64,000 nucleotides of DNA from contig NZ_JALKAN010000001.1 in assembly GCF_023015965.1 (NCBI RefSeq), positions 1,262,160 to 1,326,159 on the forward strand, read 5' to 3'. Positions 35,150 through 46,000 of the stretch are shown here, piece after piece. Under the pieces are notes generated by a model. It ran no database searches. It saw only the letters and a list, made by a program, of their open reading frames with translations, and had not been told where the DNA came from. Each line of letters begins with the position of its first letter. Position 1 is the stretch's first letter. The stretch is from Allomuricauda sp. F6463D (GTDB taxonomy: Bacteria > Bacteroidota > Bacteroidia > Flavobacteriales > Flavobacteriaceae). Both the position numbers and the translations under genes were made by a program.

Positions 35150-36360
35150 TGAGGTTCACAAAGATTACATATGATTTCAAGGGCACTGACTATCAAGGAT
35201 TGGAAATCTTCGAGGTGGCGGGCACCCTTCACTATGCACTCCTAAAGTTACGGCTCAACAAAGGGGAACTGGAACTGATCGGGGCATTGTCATCCTCCGT
35301 CCTAAGGGATTTGGTCCCTCAAATGGAACTGAAAAAAGCCTTGTTGTTACAAATAAACACGACCAAAGTACTGAACAAGCAGCTTGATGGAGACCTGCCC
35401 AAACTACCTGAGCAATGGGTGAAACATGCTTTTCCCAATCTGGATCTGGAACAGTTTTATTATCAGATATTGGATGATTCAAAGTTGCGGATGGTATCCA
35501 TGGCCAAAAGGTCGGTCGTGGAGGAACATCTGGTGGAACTCAAGGAGATGGGAATCGTACCGACCGGACTATCCCTAGGTGTTTCCGGGTTGTCCCCCAG
35601 TATTTCGTTTCTGGAGTCCCCTATTCGAGGTTCCAATTTCAGTTTCCATGTCAAGGTGGATGGGGAATTTGAACTCTCCCAACAGGTTCCGGCCGCGGAC
35701 ATGGAAACCGATATCCAAGGATTGCGCTTGCCAACGACCCACCTCCTATCCTTTTCCCAGATACTGGGACATATACAGGGCTCGGCACCCTACTCCAACC
35801 TAGAGGACGTCAACACCGAAATGGACAACCATTTTAAGAACCAACGTTTCTATCAAAAGGGACTCCAATGGGGCTTGGGCATACTGTTGGGGGTTCTACT
35901 GGTGAACTTTCTTTTGTTTGCCCATTACCGTTCCAAGACCATGACGAGCGAAGGGCCGATAGACCCCGAGCAACAGGCCCGGATGTTACAAAATATCCAG
36001 GAAAGGGTCGACACCAAAGAAAACAAGCTCAAGGCGCTTTTAGGTACATCCCGCTCCCGTACGACCTATTATATGGACAGAATTGGTGAAGGACTCCCGG
36101 AAAGTATTCTCTTGGACATTTTGGCATATCAACCCCTTACCAGGCCCGTACAGCCGGACAAGTCCATTCGCACGGCGGGCGATCAAATTAGGATTTCGGG
36201 CCAGACCAATAACAAGGAAGCTTTTGCAGAATGGACGGCACTATTGGAATCCATGGAATGGGTCGGGAACCTGGAGATCGAACGCTATGAATATACCTCG
36301 AACACCGTGGACAACTTCAGCATAAAAATACAATGTGATGCGATTGGACAAGCGAAATAA
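35149..36360 (+). CDS. GspL/PilM-PilN-like inner-membrane assembly protein
   Basis: The 403-residue protein has a cytoplasmic N-terminal half (about 1-235) with a degenerate actin-like pattern, one transmembrane helix (about 240-262, WGLGILLGVLLVNFLLFAHY), a coiled region and a C-terminal ferredoxin-like periplasmic domain (about 330-400). This single chain combines what PilM and PilN do separately, as in GspL. Membership follows from the order secretin, GspL-like, GspM-like. It is expected to recruit GspE to the membrane. It overlaps the next gene by about 26 bases. Confidence 0.72.
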   Translation: MRFTKITYDFKGTDYQGLEIFEVAGTLHYALLKLRLNKGELELIGALSSSVLRDLVPQMELKKALLLQINTTKVLNKQLDGDLPKLPEQWVKHAFPNLDLEQFYYQILDDSKLRMVSMAKRSVVEEHLVELKEMGIVPTGLSLGVSGLSPSISFLESPIRGSNFSFHVKVDGEFELSQQVPAADMETDIQGLRLPTTHLLSFSQILGHIQGSAPYSNLEDVNTEMDNHFKNQRFYQKGLQWGLGILLGVLLVNFLLFAHYRSKTMTSEGPIDPEQQARMLQNIQERVDTKENKLKALLGTSRSRTTYYMDRIGEGLPESILLDILAYQPLTRPVQPDKSIRTAGDQIRISGQTNNKEAFAEWTALLESMEWVGNLEIERYEYTSNTVDNFSIKIQCDAIGQAK

Positions 36361-36850
36361 ACTATTGATCGGCGGGTTTGTCCTTGCCCTGGTGGTCTGT
36401 TATCAACTGGGCATCAAAAAGACCCTTTTCCTTCGGGCACAGTACCTCGGGGATATGGAAAACCGCGAAGAGGCCCGGGACATCCCAAGAAAGCTTGCAG
36501 ACCTTCAAAAACAGGAAATGTACTTGGACGCCCAATTTGAACAATTGAACCTCGGATCCACCAATGTGCAGAACGAGCTGTTACGTTTCCTGAACGAACA
36601 GGGCGGCCAACATTCGGTAAAGATCATAGACTTTAAGGCGCCCCATTTGGTCACGGAGGGGGCTACCGCCACACGAACCTATCGTTTTGTACTGGAGGGT
36701 TCCTTTACCGACATCCTAACAGTCGCCCATAGCTTGGAGACACGGGCCAGTTTTGGTGGTATCACCCATATGGCCTTTGAAAAACAGCACGACCCGCGCC
36801 AAAGAAAAAGCTACTTACAGGTCTCCGTTCATTTACAGCAAATAGAGTAA
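36338..36850 (+). CDS. GspM/PilO-like inner-membrane protein
   Basis: This product of about 170 residues has one N-terminal membrane helix (about 8-26, LLIGGFVLALVVCYQLGI), a coiled-coil linker (about 40-75) and a C-terminal ferredoxin-like domain (residues 90-170, with YRFVLEGSFTDILTVAHSLE). The architecture equals PilO/GspM. A GTG at 36335 is an alternative start. It is the last gene of the plus arm. Its function would be to stabilise the GspL-like protein and connect it to the periplasmic side of the machine. Confidence 0.72.
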   Translation: MRLDKRNKLLIGGFVLALVVCYQLGIKKTLFLRAQYLGDMENREEARDIPRKLADLQKQEMYLDAQFEQLNLGSTNVQNELLRFLNEQGGQHSVKIIDFKAPHLVTEGATATRTYRFVLEGSFTDILTVAHSLETRASFGGITHMAFEKQHDPRQRKSYLQVSVHLQQIE

Positions 36851-36938
36851 GCGTACCAGAACTATTTAACCATCAAGAAAGAGCAAGTGAAACGGGGTTT
36901 CACGCTGCAAGCGTCCCAAATCCTTACCCCCAACTTTT

Positions 36939-37014
36939 GCGCATGGATCCTATCGGGTTTTTGTAGTGTTCAGATAGATAAGCGTAAAGCAAAAACCCGA
37001 AAGGGCGCAACCTA
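36939..37014. repeat. Imperfect inverted repeat at the end of the secretion arm
   Basis: CGGGTTTTTG (36954-36963) is exactly inverted at 36990-36999. The match extends outward with TTGCGC on the left and GCGCAA on the right, apart from a 6-base insertion in the left arm. It lies between the GspM-like gene and the relaxase remnant. It may be a transcription-stopping or recombination structure, or part of a nick region; no clear T tract follows. Confidence 0.55.
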
Positions 37015-37025
37015 CTTTTTGGATT

Positions 37026-37630
37026 TCAGTAGCCTATATCCTCACCCGTGCCCCTGGCCTTATCGATTCCCCTCCCAAGAGCTTTGATGATCTTGGCCGC
37101 AATTTGCACTTTATTGGTCGGTATACTTGGTGCTTTGACACCTATCGTTTTAAGAAGTTTAAAGGCCATGTCCTTTTCCTTCGTGGGCAGTCCCATGACC
37201 TTGGCAAAGAATTTCTCCGGTTCCTTGGCATGGGCCTTTCTTCCAACATAGGATTCCACATGGTTCCTTTTGAACCCCGTTGTCCTGTCAAAAGTTTTTT
37301 CTGCGGCTTGGTAAAAACTGTCCTGGTCAAAGCCTCTCTTGACTGTCTTTCCGTTCAATTCTACTTCGGATACCTTGTGCTTGGCCATTGGGGAAGGGTA
37401 TAAGTGTTGGTCACATCCCTTCTGCTTACTATGGTATGGATTTGGGTCTGTGGTTCCCTTTTCTTCATTCCTGCGGCTACTTTGTCAGAACCCCGATAGG
37501 TGCGCTCATGTTCTATCTTGACATAATACTTCTGGTCTTCGGCCTTGACCTCTTGGTTACGATGGAAACTCTTGGCATAGTCCTCCATTGGCTTCCTTGT
37601 TTATTCCCTTACTGAGCGAGGCATCTTTAT
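37026..37630 (-). pseudogene. Decayed DUF5712/MobB-type relaxase remnant
   Basis: Two minus-strand frames cover it: 37588-37361 (MEDYAKSFHRNQEV... IHTIVSRRDVTNTYTLP) and 37388-37026 (MAKHKVSEVELNGKTVKRGFDQDSFYQ...). They read as one protein interrupted by a frameshift near 37385-37395. The His-containing VSRRD segment and the order match the middle and end of DUF5712-family mobilisation proteins, which are about 300 residues long. The first third, including the usual N-terminal catalytic region, is missing; the frame upstream closes at a stop near 37630. The gene directly upstream is BfmA/BtgA-like, the normal partner. The element can probably not mobilise by itself. Confidence 0.65.
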
Positions 37631-37652
37631 CTATTTATCGGATACATTCTTC

Positions 37653-38222
37653 TCATCCTTTGAGGTAATCCAATGGTCTGTTGGCTTCAAGCTTATATCT
37701 TTCTAATCTCCCTTCGGTTATTTCAAGCTTCAGATAACTCTTTCCAAAACTGCTCTTGACCACTTTGACCTTTTCAAGGACGTCCTTTAAATCCATTTGA
37801 AGTGAGGCCGCCTTTTCCTCCAACCGATCATACTTGATTTTGTGGATCATTACCTCACCTTCGAACACTGGGTATGGCTTTGGTGGATTCTTTTCGATCA
37901 TATCCTCAAGGAAATCATCCTCTTCCTCTTCATTGTCCAATTCCTGATTGAACAGGGCCTGCATCATTCCAATGGTGGGCAGGGTCTGGTTCTTTTCAAT
38001 GTCCCTGATAATGGCAATGACCGCATCGGTCCGTTTCCGGTTCTTAACAATCTCCTGACCAATGCTCTTTTCAAACCGCTCCGATGGCAAAAAGCCGTGC
38101 CACTCAAAAAAGTCCATGACCATATCCAAGGTATGGGAATAACTTTTGCCAACTTTTTTAGAAAAACTCTTAAATCTGGAAAGCGTTCTTTTCTTTATCC
38201 TAACTGCTTTGAAATCGTCCAT
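37653..38222 (-). CDS. BfmA/BtgA-family mobilisation accessory protein
   Basis: The 189-residue protein has an N-terminal ribbon-helix-helix-like DNA-binding region (about 5-50, AVRIKKRTLSRFKSFSKKVGKSYSHTLDMVMDFFEWHGF), a middle acidic stretch (LDNEEEEDDFLEDM) and a C-terminal coiled region. This arrangement matches BfmA/BtgA proteins of Bacteroidota mobilisable elements, which bind the transfer origin and help the relaxase. It is upstream of the relaxase remnant and downstream of a 225-base palindrome-rich region. Confidence 0.75.
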   Translation of the reverse strand: MDDFKAVRIKKRTLSRFKSFSKKVGKSYSHTLDMVMDFFEWHGFLPSERFEKSIGQEIVKNRKRTDAVIAIIRDIEKNQTLPTIGMMQALFNQELDNEEEEDDFLEDMIEKNPPKPYPVFEGEVMIHKIKYDRLEEKAASLQMDLKDVLEKVKVVKSSFGKSYLKLEITEGRLERYKLEANRPLDYLKG

Positions 38223-38447
38223 ATTTACTTGTTTAAACGAGGTAATTGTTACAATTCTGTTCAGTGTTTACTGGAAATCCCAGCAATTTTGTAACAATGA
38301 CTGCCGTAATTCCTAGAATCAGAAATTTTCGAAAATCCTTATAAATAGGGCTTTTCCGAAGGAAAATGAATCAATAGCGTCGCTTTAGCGCGCTATCCTC
38401 TTGCTATTCCTTCGTCCCGCAAGCGGGACCGAATAAATACAGACTAA
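38223..38447. promoter_or_regulatory. Palindrome-rich region between integrase and BfmA gene, candidate transfer origin
   Basis: It contains the inverted pair ATTGTTACA (38245-38253) and TGTAACAAT (38290-38298), and a perfect palindrome GTCCCGC-AA-GCGGGAC at 38414-38429. Related elements carry their origin of transfer next to the bfmA/btgA-like gene, so this is a candidate oriT as well as a promoter region. The GC palindrome also lies just after the stop codon of the integrase gene and may act as its terminator. Confidence 0.45.
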
Positions 38448-39713
38448 TCATCCTTCAGCTAATTTTTTGGTCTGCATATGTTCTATCAGATTTTGCATGT
38501 CCTCCCCTATCTTATGTTCCAGTACCCTTGCATAGATCTGGGTAGTGGACAGTTTGGTATGGCCGAGCATTTTGGAAACGGTTTCGATTGGAACACCGTT
38601 GGACAGTGTTACCGTTGTAGCAAAAGTGTGTCTGGCAGAATGAAAGGATATACTTTTATGTATACTACATGCCTTGGCAATTTCCTTTAGATACTTGTTT
38701 GTCTTCTGGTTACTGAGCACAGGGAGCATTTTTTTATCGGTCTCAGGACTATTCCAATACTTTTCAATGATTTCTTTTGCTTTGGGCAGCAATGGCAATT
38801 TTACACTTTCCGATGTTTTTTCCCTCTTGGTATATACCCATTGTTTTCCATCAATACCAAGTACCAGTTGATTCTTTTCAAGTTCCCTGACATCGACATA
38901 GGATAGACCCGTATAACATGAGAACAGAAACATATCCTTCACCTTCTCATAGCCCACTCCAGTAAAACTTGTCTCTTCTATAAGCCTAAGTTCCCTTTCG
39001 GTCAGATAACTGCGTTCCGATTTATGAAACCGGAGCTTATAGTTAATAAAAGGGTCTTTGTCCAACCACTCCAATTTAACGCCCAGTTTGACCATTTTCA
39101 TCAAGCGTTCCAAATGTTTCATGGCCCCATTATTTGTACATTTTCTTCCCTTTTGGAGTTCTGGGCCGTTCACTAAATAGTATTCAAAATCGGCAATGAA
39201 CTTATAATTCAATTGTTTCAATCGGATGTCGGAGAGTCTGTATTTGGACTCCAAAAAAAGAAATAAGTACTTTTCGGTACTGTAATAGTTCTTCATCGTT
39301 CCCGGACGGAGTACACTCTTTTGGGTATCGTTATGATATTGGATAAGCTCTCGGAGGGTATTGTGGTGCTCATCTTGCCCGAGATAACGAGCCTTAATGG
39401 CCTGTGCGGTGATTACTTTTTCCTCACGCAACAATATCTTGTGGGTATCCATAATCTGGGCATAGACCTCATCAAGATAGCTGTTCAACAAACGGGCCTT
39501 GTGGGTAAGGCCATGGAGTCTTCCCTTGTTTTCGTCCCATTCATTCACCGATGTGTAACGTTTCAGACTGATCTCTGCCCTCTTTCCATTGACGGTGATA
39601 CGGGCATAAATGGTCAACTTTTGGGGGTTGTTGGAAGTGTTCCGTGTGAAGAGGAGCACTTTTAAAGTGTTGGAATTGCGCATAATACATAATTTTTGGG
39701 TTTGACAAAACAT
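38448..39713 (-). CDS. Tyrosine site-specific integrase of the 29-kb island
   Basis: This 421-residue integrase has the same architecture as the one at 9079-10353: an arm-binding N-terminus (about 10-100), a core-binding domain (about 115-210) and a catalytic domain with FHSARHTFATT (H-x-x-R), MLGHTKLSTTQIYARV (His and nucleophilic Tyr) and box I TGLSYVDV with Ser instead of Arg. An alternative start is the ATG at MRNSNTLKVL, ten residues in. It lies 178 bases from the tRNA-Pro 3' end, the expected place for the integrase of an element inserted at that tRNA. Confidence 0.9.
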   Translation of the reverse strand: MFCQTQKLCIMRNSNTLKVLLFTRNTSNNPQKLTIYARITVNGKRAEISLKRYTSVNEWDENKGRLHGLTHKARLLNSYLDEVYAQIMDTHKILLREEKVITAQAIKARYLGQDEHHNTLRELIQYHNDTQKSVLRPGTMKNYYSTEKYLFLFLESKYRLSDIRLKQLNYKFIADFEYYLVNGPELQKGRKCTNNGAMKHLERLMKMVKLGVKLEWLDKDPFINYKLRFHKSERSYLTERELRLIEETSFTGVGYEKVKDMFLFSCYTGLSYVDVRELEKNQLVLGIDGKQWVYTKREKTSESVKLPLLPKAKEIIEKYWNSPETDKKMLPVLSNQKTNKYLKEIAKACSIHKSISFHSARHTFATTVTLSNGVPIETVSKMLGHTKLSTTQIYARVLEHKIGEDMQNLIEHMQTKKLAEG

Positions 39714-39832
39714 GTTTGCAAAACACCCATAAACAGCGTTAAACTGTAGCTAAATTATGCACAAGGAACGTACCGAACCATTCACCGAACTCTACACCTT
39801 TTATCTGGTTTTAGATGATATCAAATGAATGC

Positions 39833-39876
39833 AATAAAAACAAAAAGCACTGTCAATCAGTCAGTTGACAGTGCTT
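39833..39876 (-). terminator. Terminator downstream of tRNA-Pro
   Basis: AAGCACTGTCAA (39845-39856) pairs perfectly with TTGACAGTGCTT (39865-39876) around an 8-base loop. On the minus strand it is followed by TTTTTGTTTTTA. It lies 23 bases beyond the tRNA 3' end, inside the island, and should stop tRNA transcription before the integrase gene. Confidence 0.88.
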
Positions 39877-39891
39877 GATACCATATGAATT

Positions 39892-39913
39892 ATGGTTCGT
39901 CGGGATGACAGGA
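39892..39913. repeat. Right direct repeat (att site) in the tRNA-Pro 3' end
   Basis: Identical to 10568-10589 over 22 bases and in the same orientation, 29,324 bases apart. It covers the last 14 bases of the intact tRNA gene plus 8 flanking bases, the typical attachment site of tyrosine-integrase elements that keep the tRNA functional. Confidence 0.88.
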
Positions 39914-39973
39914 TTTGAACCTGCGACCACACGCCCCCCAGGCGTGTACGCTACCAGACTGCGCTACATCCCG
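39900..39973 (-). tRNA. tRNA-Pro (anticodon GGG)
   Basis: Seventy-four bases fold as a cloverleaf on the minus strand: acceptor CGGGATG with CATCCCG and discriminator A; D stem GCGC/GCGT; anticodon stem CACGC/GCGTG with loop CTGGGGG (anticodon GGG); T arm GCAGG-TTCAAAT-CCTGT. CCA is not encoded. The gene is complete and serves as the integration target of the island. Confidence 0.95.
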
Positions 39974-40070
39974 AAAACGGATTGCAAAAATAGAAATTTT
40001 GATGAGATTTTAACTCGGAACCATTAAAACTTTTTATAGGGGCCTATGCTTTCATATTTAACCAATGTAT

Positions 40071-43000
40071 TTACTCTCGGTATAAAGTAAAATGTCCAAC
40101 AAACTGTTGTTTTTCATTGTCATTGGCATTTACAACATACCAATAATCACCAGTAGGCAGAGGTTTTCCCTCGTAGGTTCCATCCCACTTTTTAACTTGG
40201 TCCAAACGGGCCACTACCCTACCGTACCTATCATAAATAATTACATCAATAAAGGGGAAATACTCCCTGTTTCCAGGATACCAGTAATCATTTAGGTTAT
40301 CTCCATCTGGCGTAAAGAAATTCGGCATTTCTGGCATTCCCTCAAAATTAAAGGGCATTACCAAAGTGGCTTCACATCCATTTTGATCAAGAACCCTTAT
40401 ATTAATATTGGAGTCCACATTAATATTGAAAGTGTTCTCCTCTCCATAGGGTTCTCCTTGGAAGAAGAATTCGTACCCTCCAAAACCACCAGTGGCAATT
40501 GCAGTCACTTCATCAGGACCTGATTTGATGGCTTCCAATGTCAGCGGCTCGTACGCTTCAATTTCAAATTCTACGAAAGTGACACATCCATTGGCATGAT
40601 AAATATACACTGTATGTTCCCCTGCGGATAAATCCCCGAATGTTCGTTGATTTGTCGCCAACTGAACATCATCAACATCCAATGAGAACAATAGACTGGA
40701 TAATTGAGATTCGTCTTCGATATTTACTGTTACTGTACTATTGGGGAATATTCCTTCACAGCCATATTGCACAACAGGTTCGGCAACAATATCTATCCCT
40801 ATGCCTATTTCAGCAATCACATTGGTCTGGCAGCCATTGGCATCCCTTACAAATATTACATAGGTTTCACCACCCTGAAGATTCTCAAAGAACAGGTTAT
40901 CGTTTTGTTCAAAATCGGCATCGTCTGCAGAATTTACACTGGTATAATACGGAGCAGTACCTCCCGCAACATTAAGTGTTAAAGAACCATCGGCATCTCC
41001 CATACAGGTTTCCGGTGTTGTTTCTGCAACCCCCGCAACCAATTCCATAGGCTGGGTAATCTCCACAGTCCTTGTTATGGTACAACCTAAATCATCTTGA
41101 ATGATAATATCGTAGGTTCTAGGTGCCAGATCGTTAAAGGTTTTTCTATTTGGGTTAACCGGGTCGTCACCTTCAAAAAATTCGCTCAGGGTATCCGAAA
41201 TGGAATATCTGATTTGTCCTGTTCCTCCACTGGCCTCAATTATGATCTGTCCATTCATATCGCCTGCACAAACCACTGGAACTGCTTCCAGATAATCCAA
41301 TACCAACGGGTCTTTAGGTTCAATAACGATGGGGTCAGAAATTGCCTCGCAACCTCCACTCTGAGCATAAACATAATACGTTCCCGGGTTCAACTCCCTG
41401 AATATACCAGAGTTTTGGGCAGGACGAACAATCGTTGCAGCAGAAGGCGGTAGTGTATTGGAATTGACCAAGGTGTACATATAGTTGCCTATTCCACCAA
41501 AAGCTTCCGATCGGATAATTCCTGTTGCCTCCCCCGCACAGTTTATGGTTGCATTTGTCAAATCCAAAGCAATTACCAAAGGTGCTGCTGGATCCAACGA
41601 TATTTGATTGGATTTTTCGAAAGGACATCCATTGGAGTTTTGAACATCGTACTGAAATGGACCTGGGTCTAAGGTAATGTCTTCCGAAATCTCAATACTG
41701 GTAATTCCTACTCCAAATGGCAAGAATGGATCTGCGGTTCCCGATCTTCTATAGAAGTAATCCACTCCAGGTTCGGGATTGGTCACCGATAGTTGCATTC
41801 TACCCAAGTCTCCACAACCTGGTGGTTGGAGCTCAACCAATTCAGCTACCACAATTTCTGGATCTTGTATTTCTATTGGTACAGTGGTAAAACTACAGTT
41901 CCAACCATCAAAAATAGTAATGGTGTATTCGCCTGCGGATAAATTCGCAAAAGTTGCCGTAGTTTGAAGTCCGCTGTTGGAGCCATCAGTAATTCTGTTC
42001 AATTGATACAAATAGTTGCCTGCACCTTGACCTCCGGCTACATTAAAAGCTTCTATTACCGCATCGTTATCGTTATTACAGGCCAATGGGCTTACTATTT
42101 GAATATCTGCTGAAATGGGAGTAGGCAATGGCAAGTTTATATCCATTGTGGATTCGCATCCTTCCAAATCCCTAATATTTACGGTATAGGTATCGGTTGA
42201 TAAATTTTCAAAAACAGGATTGGTATTCGGGTAATCTGTCAGAATGGTACCGTCCGAAGCTACCAATTGATACTCATAGGTTCCCCAACCACCGTCGCCA
42301 GTTACTGTAATTTCACCAAAACCGGGCACATTACAGGTAACAGGTGATGTTTGAATCGCATCAACCGTTAAAGCCCTATCGGGTGAACGAACTGTGGTAA
42401 CATTGCTTACTGCGTCACAATACGGTGTGTCCAATGCCTCAATTCGCACTACCAAATTACCCGCTGGCACATTTTGAATTATCTCGGGAGAATTTATTGG
42501 TGCATTGGTATCGAAAGTACCGGTCACACCTGTGGATGTCTCTACTCCGGCATTGTCCCGGGTAAATACTTCATAATTATATACCCCACTATAATTGTTT
42601 ATTTCCAAACTAATGGAACCATCACTTCCACCAAAACAGGTTACGGGGTCCACTTCGGCAATAACAGCCTCAATATTGTTATATTCCGGCATATTAACGG
42701 TGGTGGTCAAATAGGTACATCCTCCACTGCCCACATCGGTTACGGCAAAAATATAATCTCCGGGAGTTGCAATATCCCAAGTTACTGTATCGGTTCCACC
42801 TGAGCTTCGCGCAGGTTCTGACCCCAATGGCAGAATTTCCACCTCGTAGTTTCCGGGGCCTTCATTCACAATAATATCAATTGATCCTGGGCTTACTCCT
42901 ATTCCTGTAGCATCACATGTAATTTGGTTCACATTGTAACTAAAGGTAATATCTGTTGGCGTGTTTATGGTTACCGTTGAAGTCTCCTCACAGCCATTTT

Positions 43001-46000
43001 GATCCCTTGCTGTCAATATTATAGTTTGGTCCGTTCCGTTGTCAATCACTTCAAACGTATTGCTTGTCTGGAAATTGGTACCGTCAAATTGAGGGGTACC
43101 ATCATTCATACTATACGTGTATGATCCTGAACCAGTAGCTGTTCCAGTTCCATCTCCATTATCATCAGTATAAATGGTAATGGTGGCCGTACTAAATTGA
43201 TTACTGGATGGATTACAACTAAAGTCTGTATTAACTGCATTGACCAACAACTCGGATGGTTCACCTATGAGGATGTCTCCAGAACGATCGGAGCATCCCC
43301 TATCGGAAATTACTTCAACTTGATATGTATCTGGTGGCAAATCATCAAATATTGCCGATCCTTGTGGTCCTGCAATTATGGTTGCGGTTGAACCTTGATA
43401 CAATACGTAATTTATTGGGGTATCGGTATCACTTCCCGGTTGTAGCTCTACGGAAATGGTTCCGTTGTCGGCTCCAAAGCACGTTACATCACTACTTGGT
43501 GTTGCAGTGATTACCGGCGTATCTACCGTGGAAACGTTTACAATAGCTTCATCTGAACATAATGGTGTGGTGTTGGAATCCAAATCGGTTACCAAAATGT
43601 TATAATCTCCTGGTAATACACTTAGGAACACATTGGTCGATTGTGCCGGACCAATATTGGTCAATGTAGCAGAATCTCTCAGTTGGTATTCAAAATTACC
43701 ACTACCTCCAGTGGTGTTTACTGTTATTTCACCATCTCCTGCATTACAGGTTGGGAAAGAGGTAGCATCTGCTGAAATAGCAAAGAAATCAAATACTTCA
43801 GCTGTTACGGTATTGGTACATCCATTACCATCCCTAACTGTTATAATATAGGTGCCCGGGTTGGGTACAATAAAATTGGTTCCTGTCTGATAGCCACTTC
43901 CAATATCATACTGAAAAGTTTCCTCTGGTAGTCCAGAACCTGTTGAAATAGGTGAAACAATATCAATTTGATACCCGCTGGTTGCTGTACATTGGTTGAC
44001 AACATCAATTACAGGGTCTGGAACACCGGCTTCTTGAGTTACCTCCAGTGTTGTTAGTGCAGTACATCCATTAGAATCCTGAACATAAAAATCATAAAAT
44101 TCTGGGTATGGCCCTGGTATCTCAAAGGTGGTTTCTGAGGTGAATGTTATCGGCGCAGGGTCTCCTGCCGGCACATAAGCATAGTTGTACGGGCCTGTGC
44201 TACCAAAACCTCTTACGGTAACCAAAGCTCCAACGTTACAAGTGGCCTCTACAAAATTATCTATGGATATGGACACCGAACTAATATCAATAAATGACAA
44301 GGTGCTTCCACTACATCCATTGGTGTCATCGGTAACAACAATCTGATAGTTACCAGGAGCTAATCCGGTCAAGGTTCCGTTGTACGGGATAGCTTCGCCA
44401 GTATAGGCTGTTGTAGCGACCGTTGTTCCGTCATCTGTATTCTGCACTGTGATGGTGAAATCACCAGCTGCTGAGATTCCAGAAACTTCATAATCAATAG
44501 AACCACTGCCTGCTACATTACAAGAGGCTGCCAAAGATGTTGCGGTAACGGCTACAGGATTAACTGGACCGATTGGGTCTATTTCTTCAATATACGTACA
44601 ACCCAAGGCATCGATTACCTCAACAAAGTAGGTTACTCCGGGTACTACCAATCCTGTGACATCAAAAATATCATTTCCAGCACCTGTTCCCAATTGAAAT
44701 GCTCCTCCCCCAACCAACCTAAATTGGTATGGCGCTGTTCCTCCCGATGCTTGAACTCTGTATGGGAATGCTGTATCGGAACAAAGAGCAGGTTCTGCAT
44801 CAATAGGGGTCAAATCCAACTGATTTTGGTCAATGATCACTTGATCGCGGTCCTCACAGCCTGTGGCATCCGAAGTAATAAGGGTATAATTACCCAATGG
44901 TAGATTAGGGAAATTAGCGGTTGTACTGGCTGTTCCCGTTGATGAACCGACCATACCTCCATATTCATCCACCAAAATATAATCAAACGGTGCTATACCA
45001 TTGGTTATAGTTGCGGAAATAGAACCGTTTACAGCCCCTGAAGAACAAACGGCATCGGTTGGTGTCACCGTGGTGTCCAAAGGATCACTTGTTCCTATGG
45101 TTACATCATACGCTGGACTAACACATCCTCTACTGTCTCGAATCATGAATCCACCATGGGCTCCTGGACCGTAGCCAGAAAATATATTTTGTGTGCTAAA
45201 TGTTGCTCCATTATCATTACTGAATTCATACGGAGGAACACCTAAAGTTGTATCAGGAATCAACTCCACTAACCCACTTGTGTTGTCCCCACATTGGGTA
45301 TCGGTAGGCACTGCAGCACCTGCAATGGTTTCTGGTGGAGTAATGGTCACTGTATTTGTTTCTGTGGTACACCCTCTAGCATCTGTAATCAAAAACTGGA
45401 AGGTGGTATCTGAAATTATGGAACCATCATTTGGAACACTGTACACAAAGGAGTTTCCAGTTATATTGTTGTTATCTGAAGTATATGGAGCACCATTAAT
45501 GCTCACTTCATATATATCATAATTTCCGGAAGATGTATATCCATTACTGATATCCACTTGTATTTGACCGGGAGGGCCTGCACAGTCCAATTCTTGAATG
45601 GTTGTAGCATTGGCCATTACTTGAGGCTCTATAGTTGCAGTTACCGTATCTCTACAATCATTTGAATCAACAACCTCAATGGTATATGTTCCCGGGGTAA
45701 GTCCAGTAAAACTATTGCTGGCCCCCAAAGTGCCGCTATTGATTCGATACTGATATGGTGCCAAGCCACCTGCTCCATTTACTACAAGGGTCGCTGCGGT
45801 GAAGTTATCATAACAAAAATCAGATGCTCCGTTATCCAGAGTCAAAGTTGGCGCATCCAAACGTGTTAAGGTAAAACTATCTGTTACCGTACATCCATTC
45901 GCATCGGTAACACTTACCTGATAGGTTCCATCTAGGGATAGGTTAGAAAATGTACTTCCATTTTTTGGACCCCTGGTTGAACCATCGGGCTGGGTCAAAG

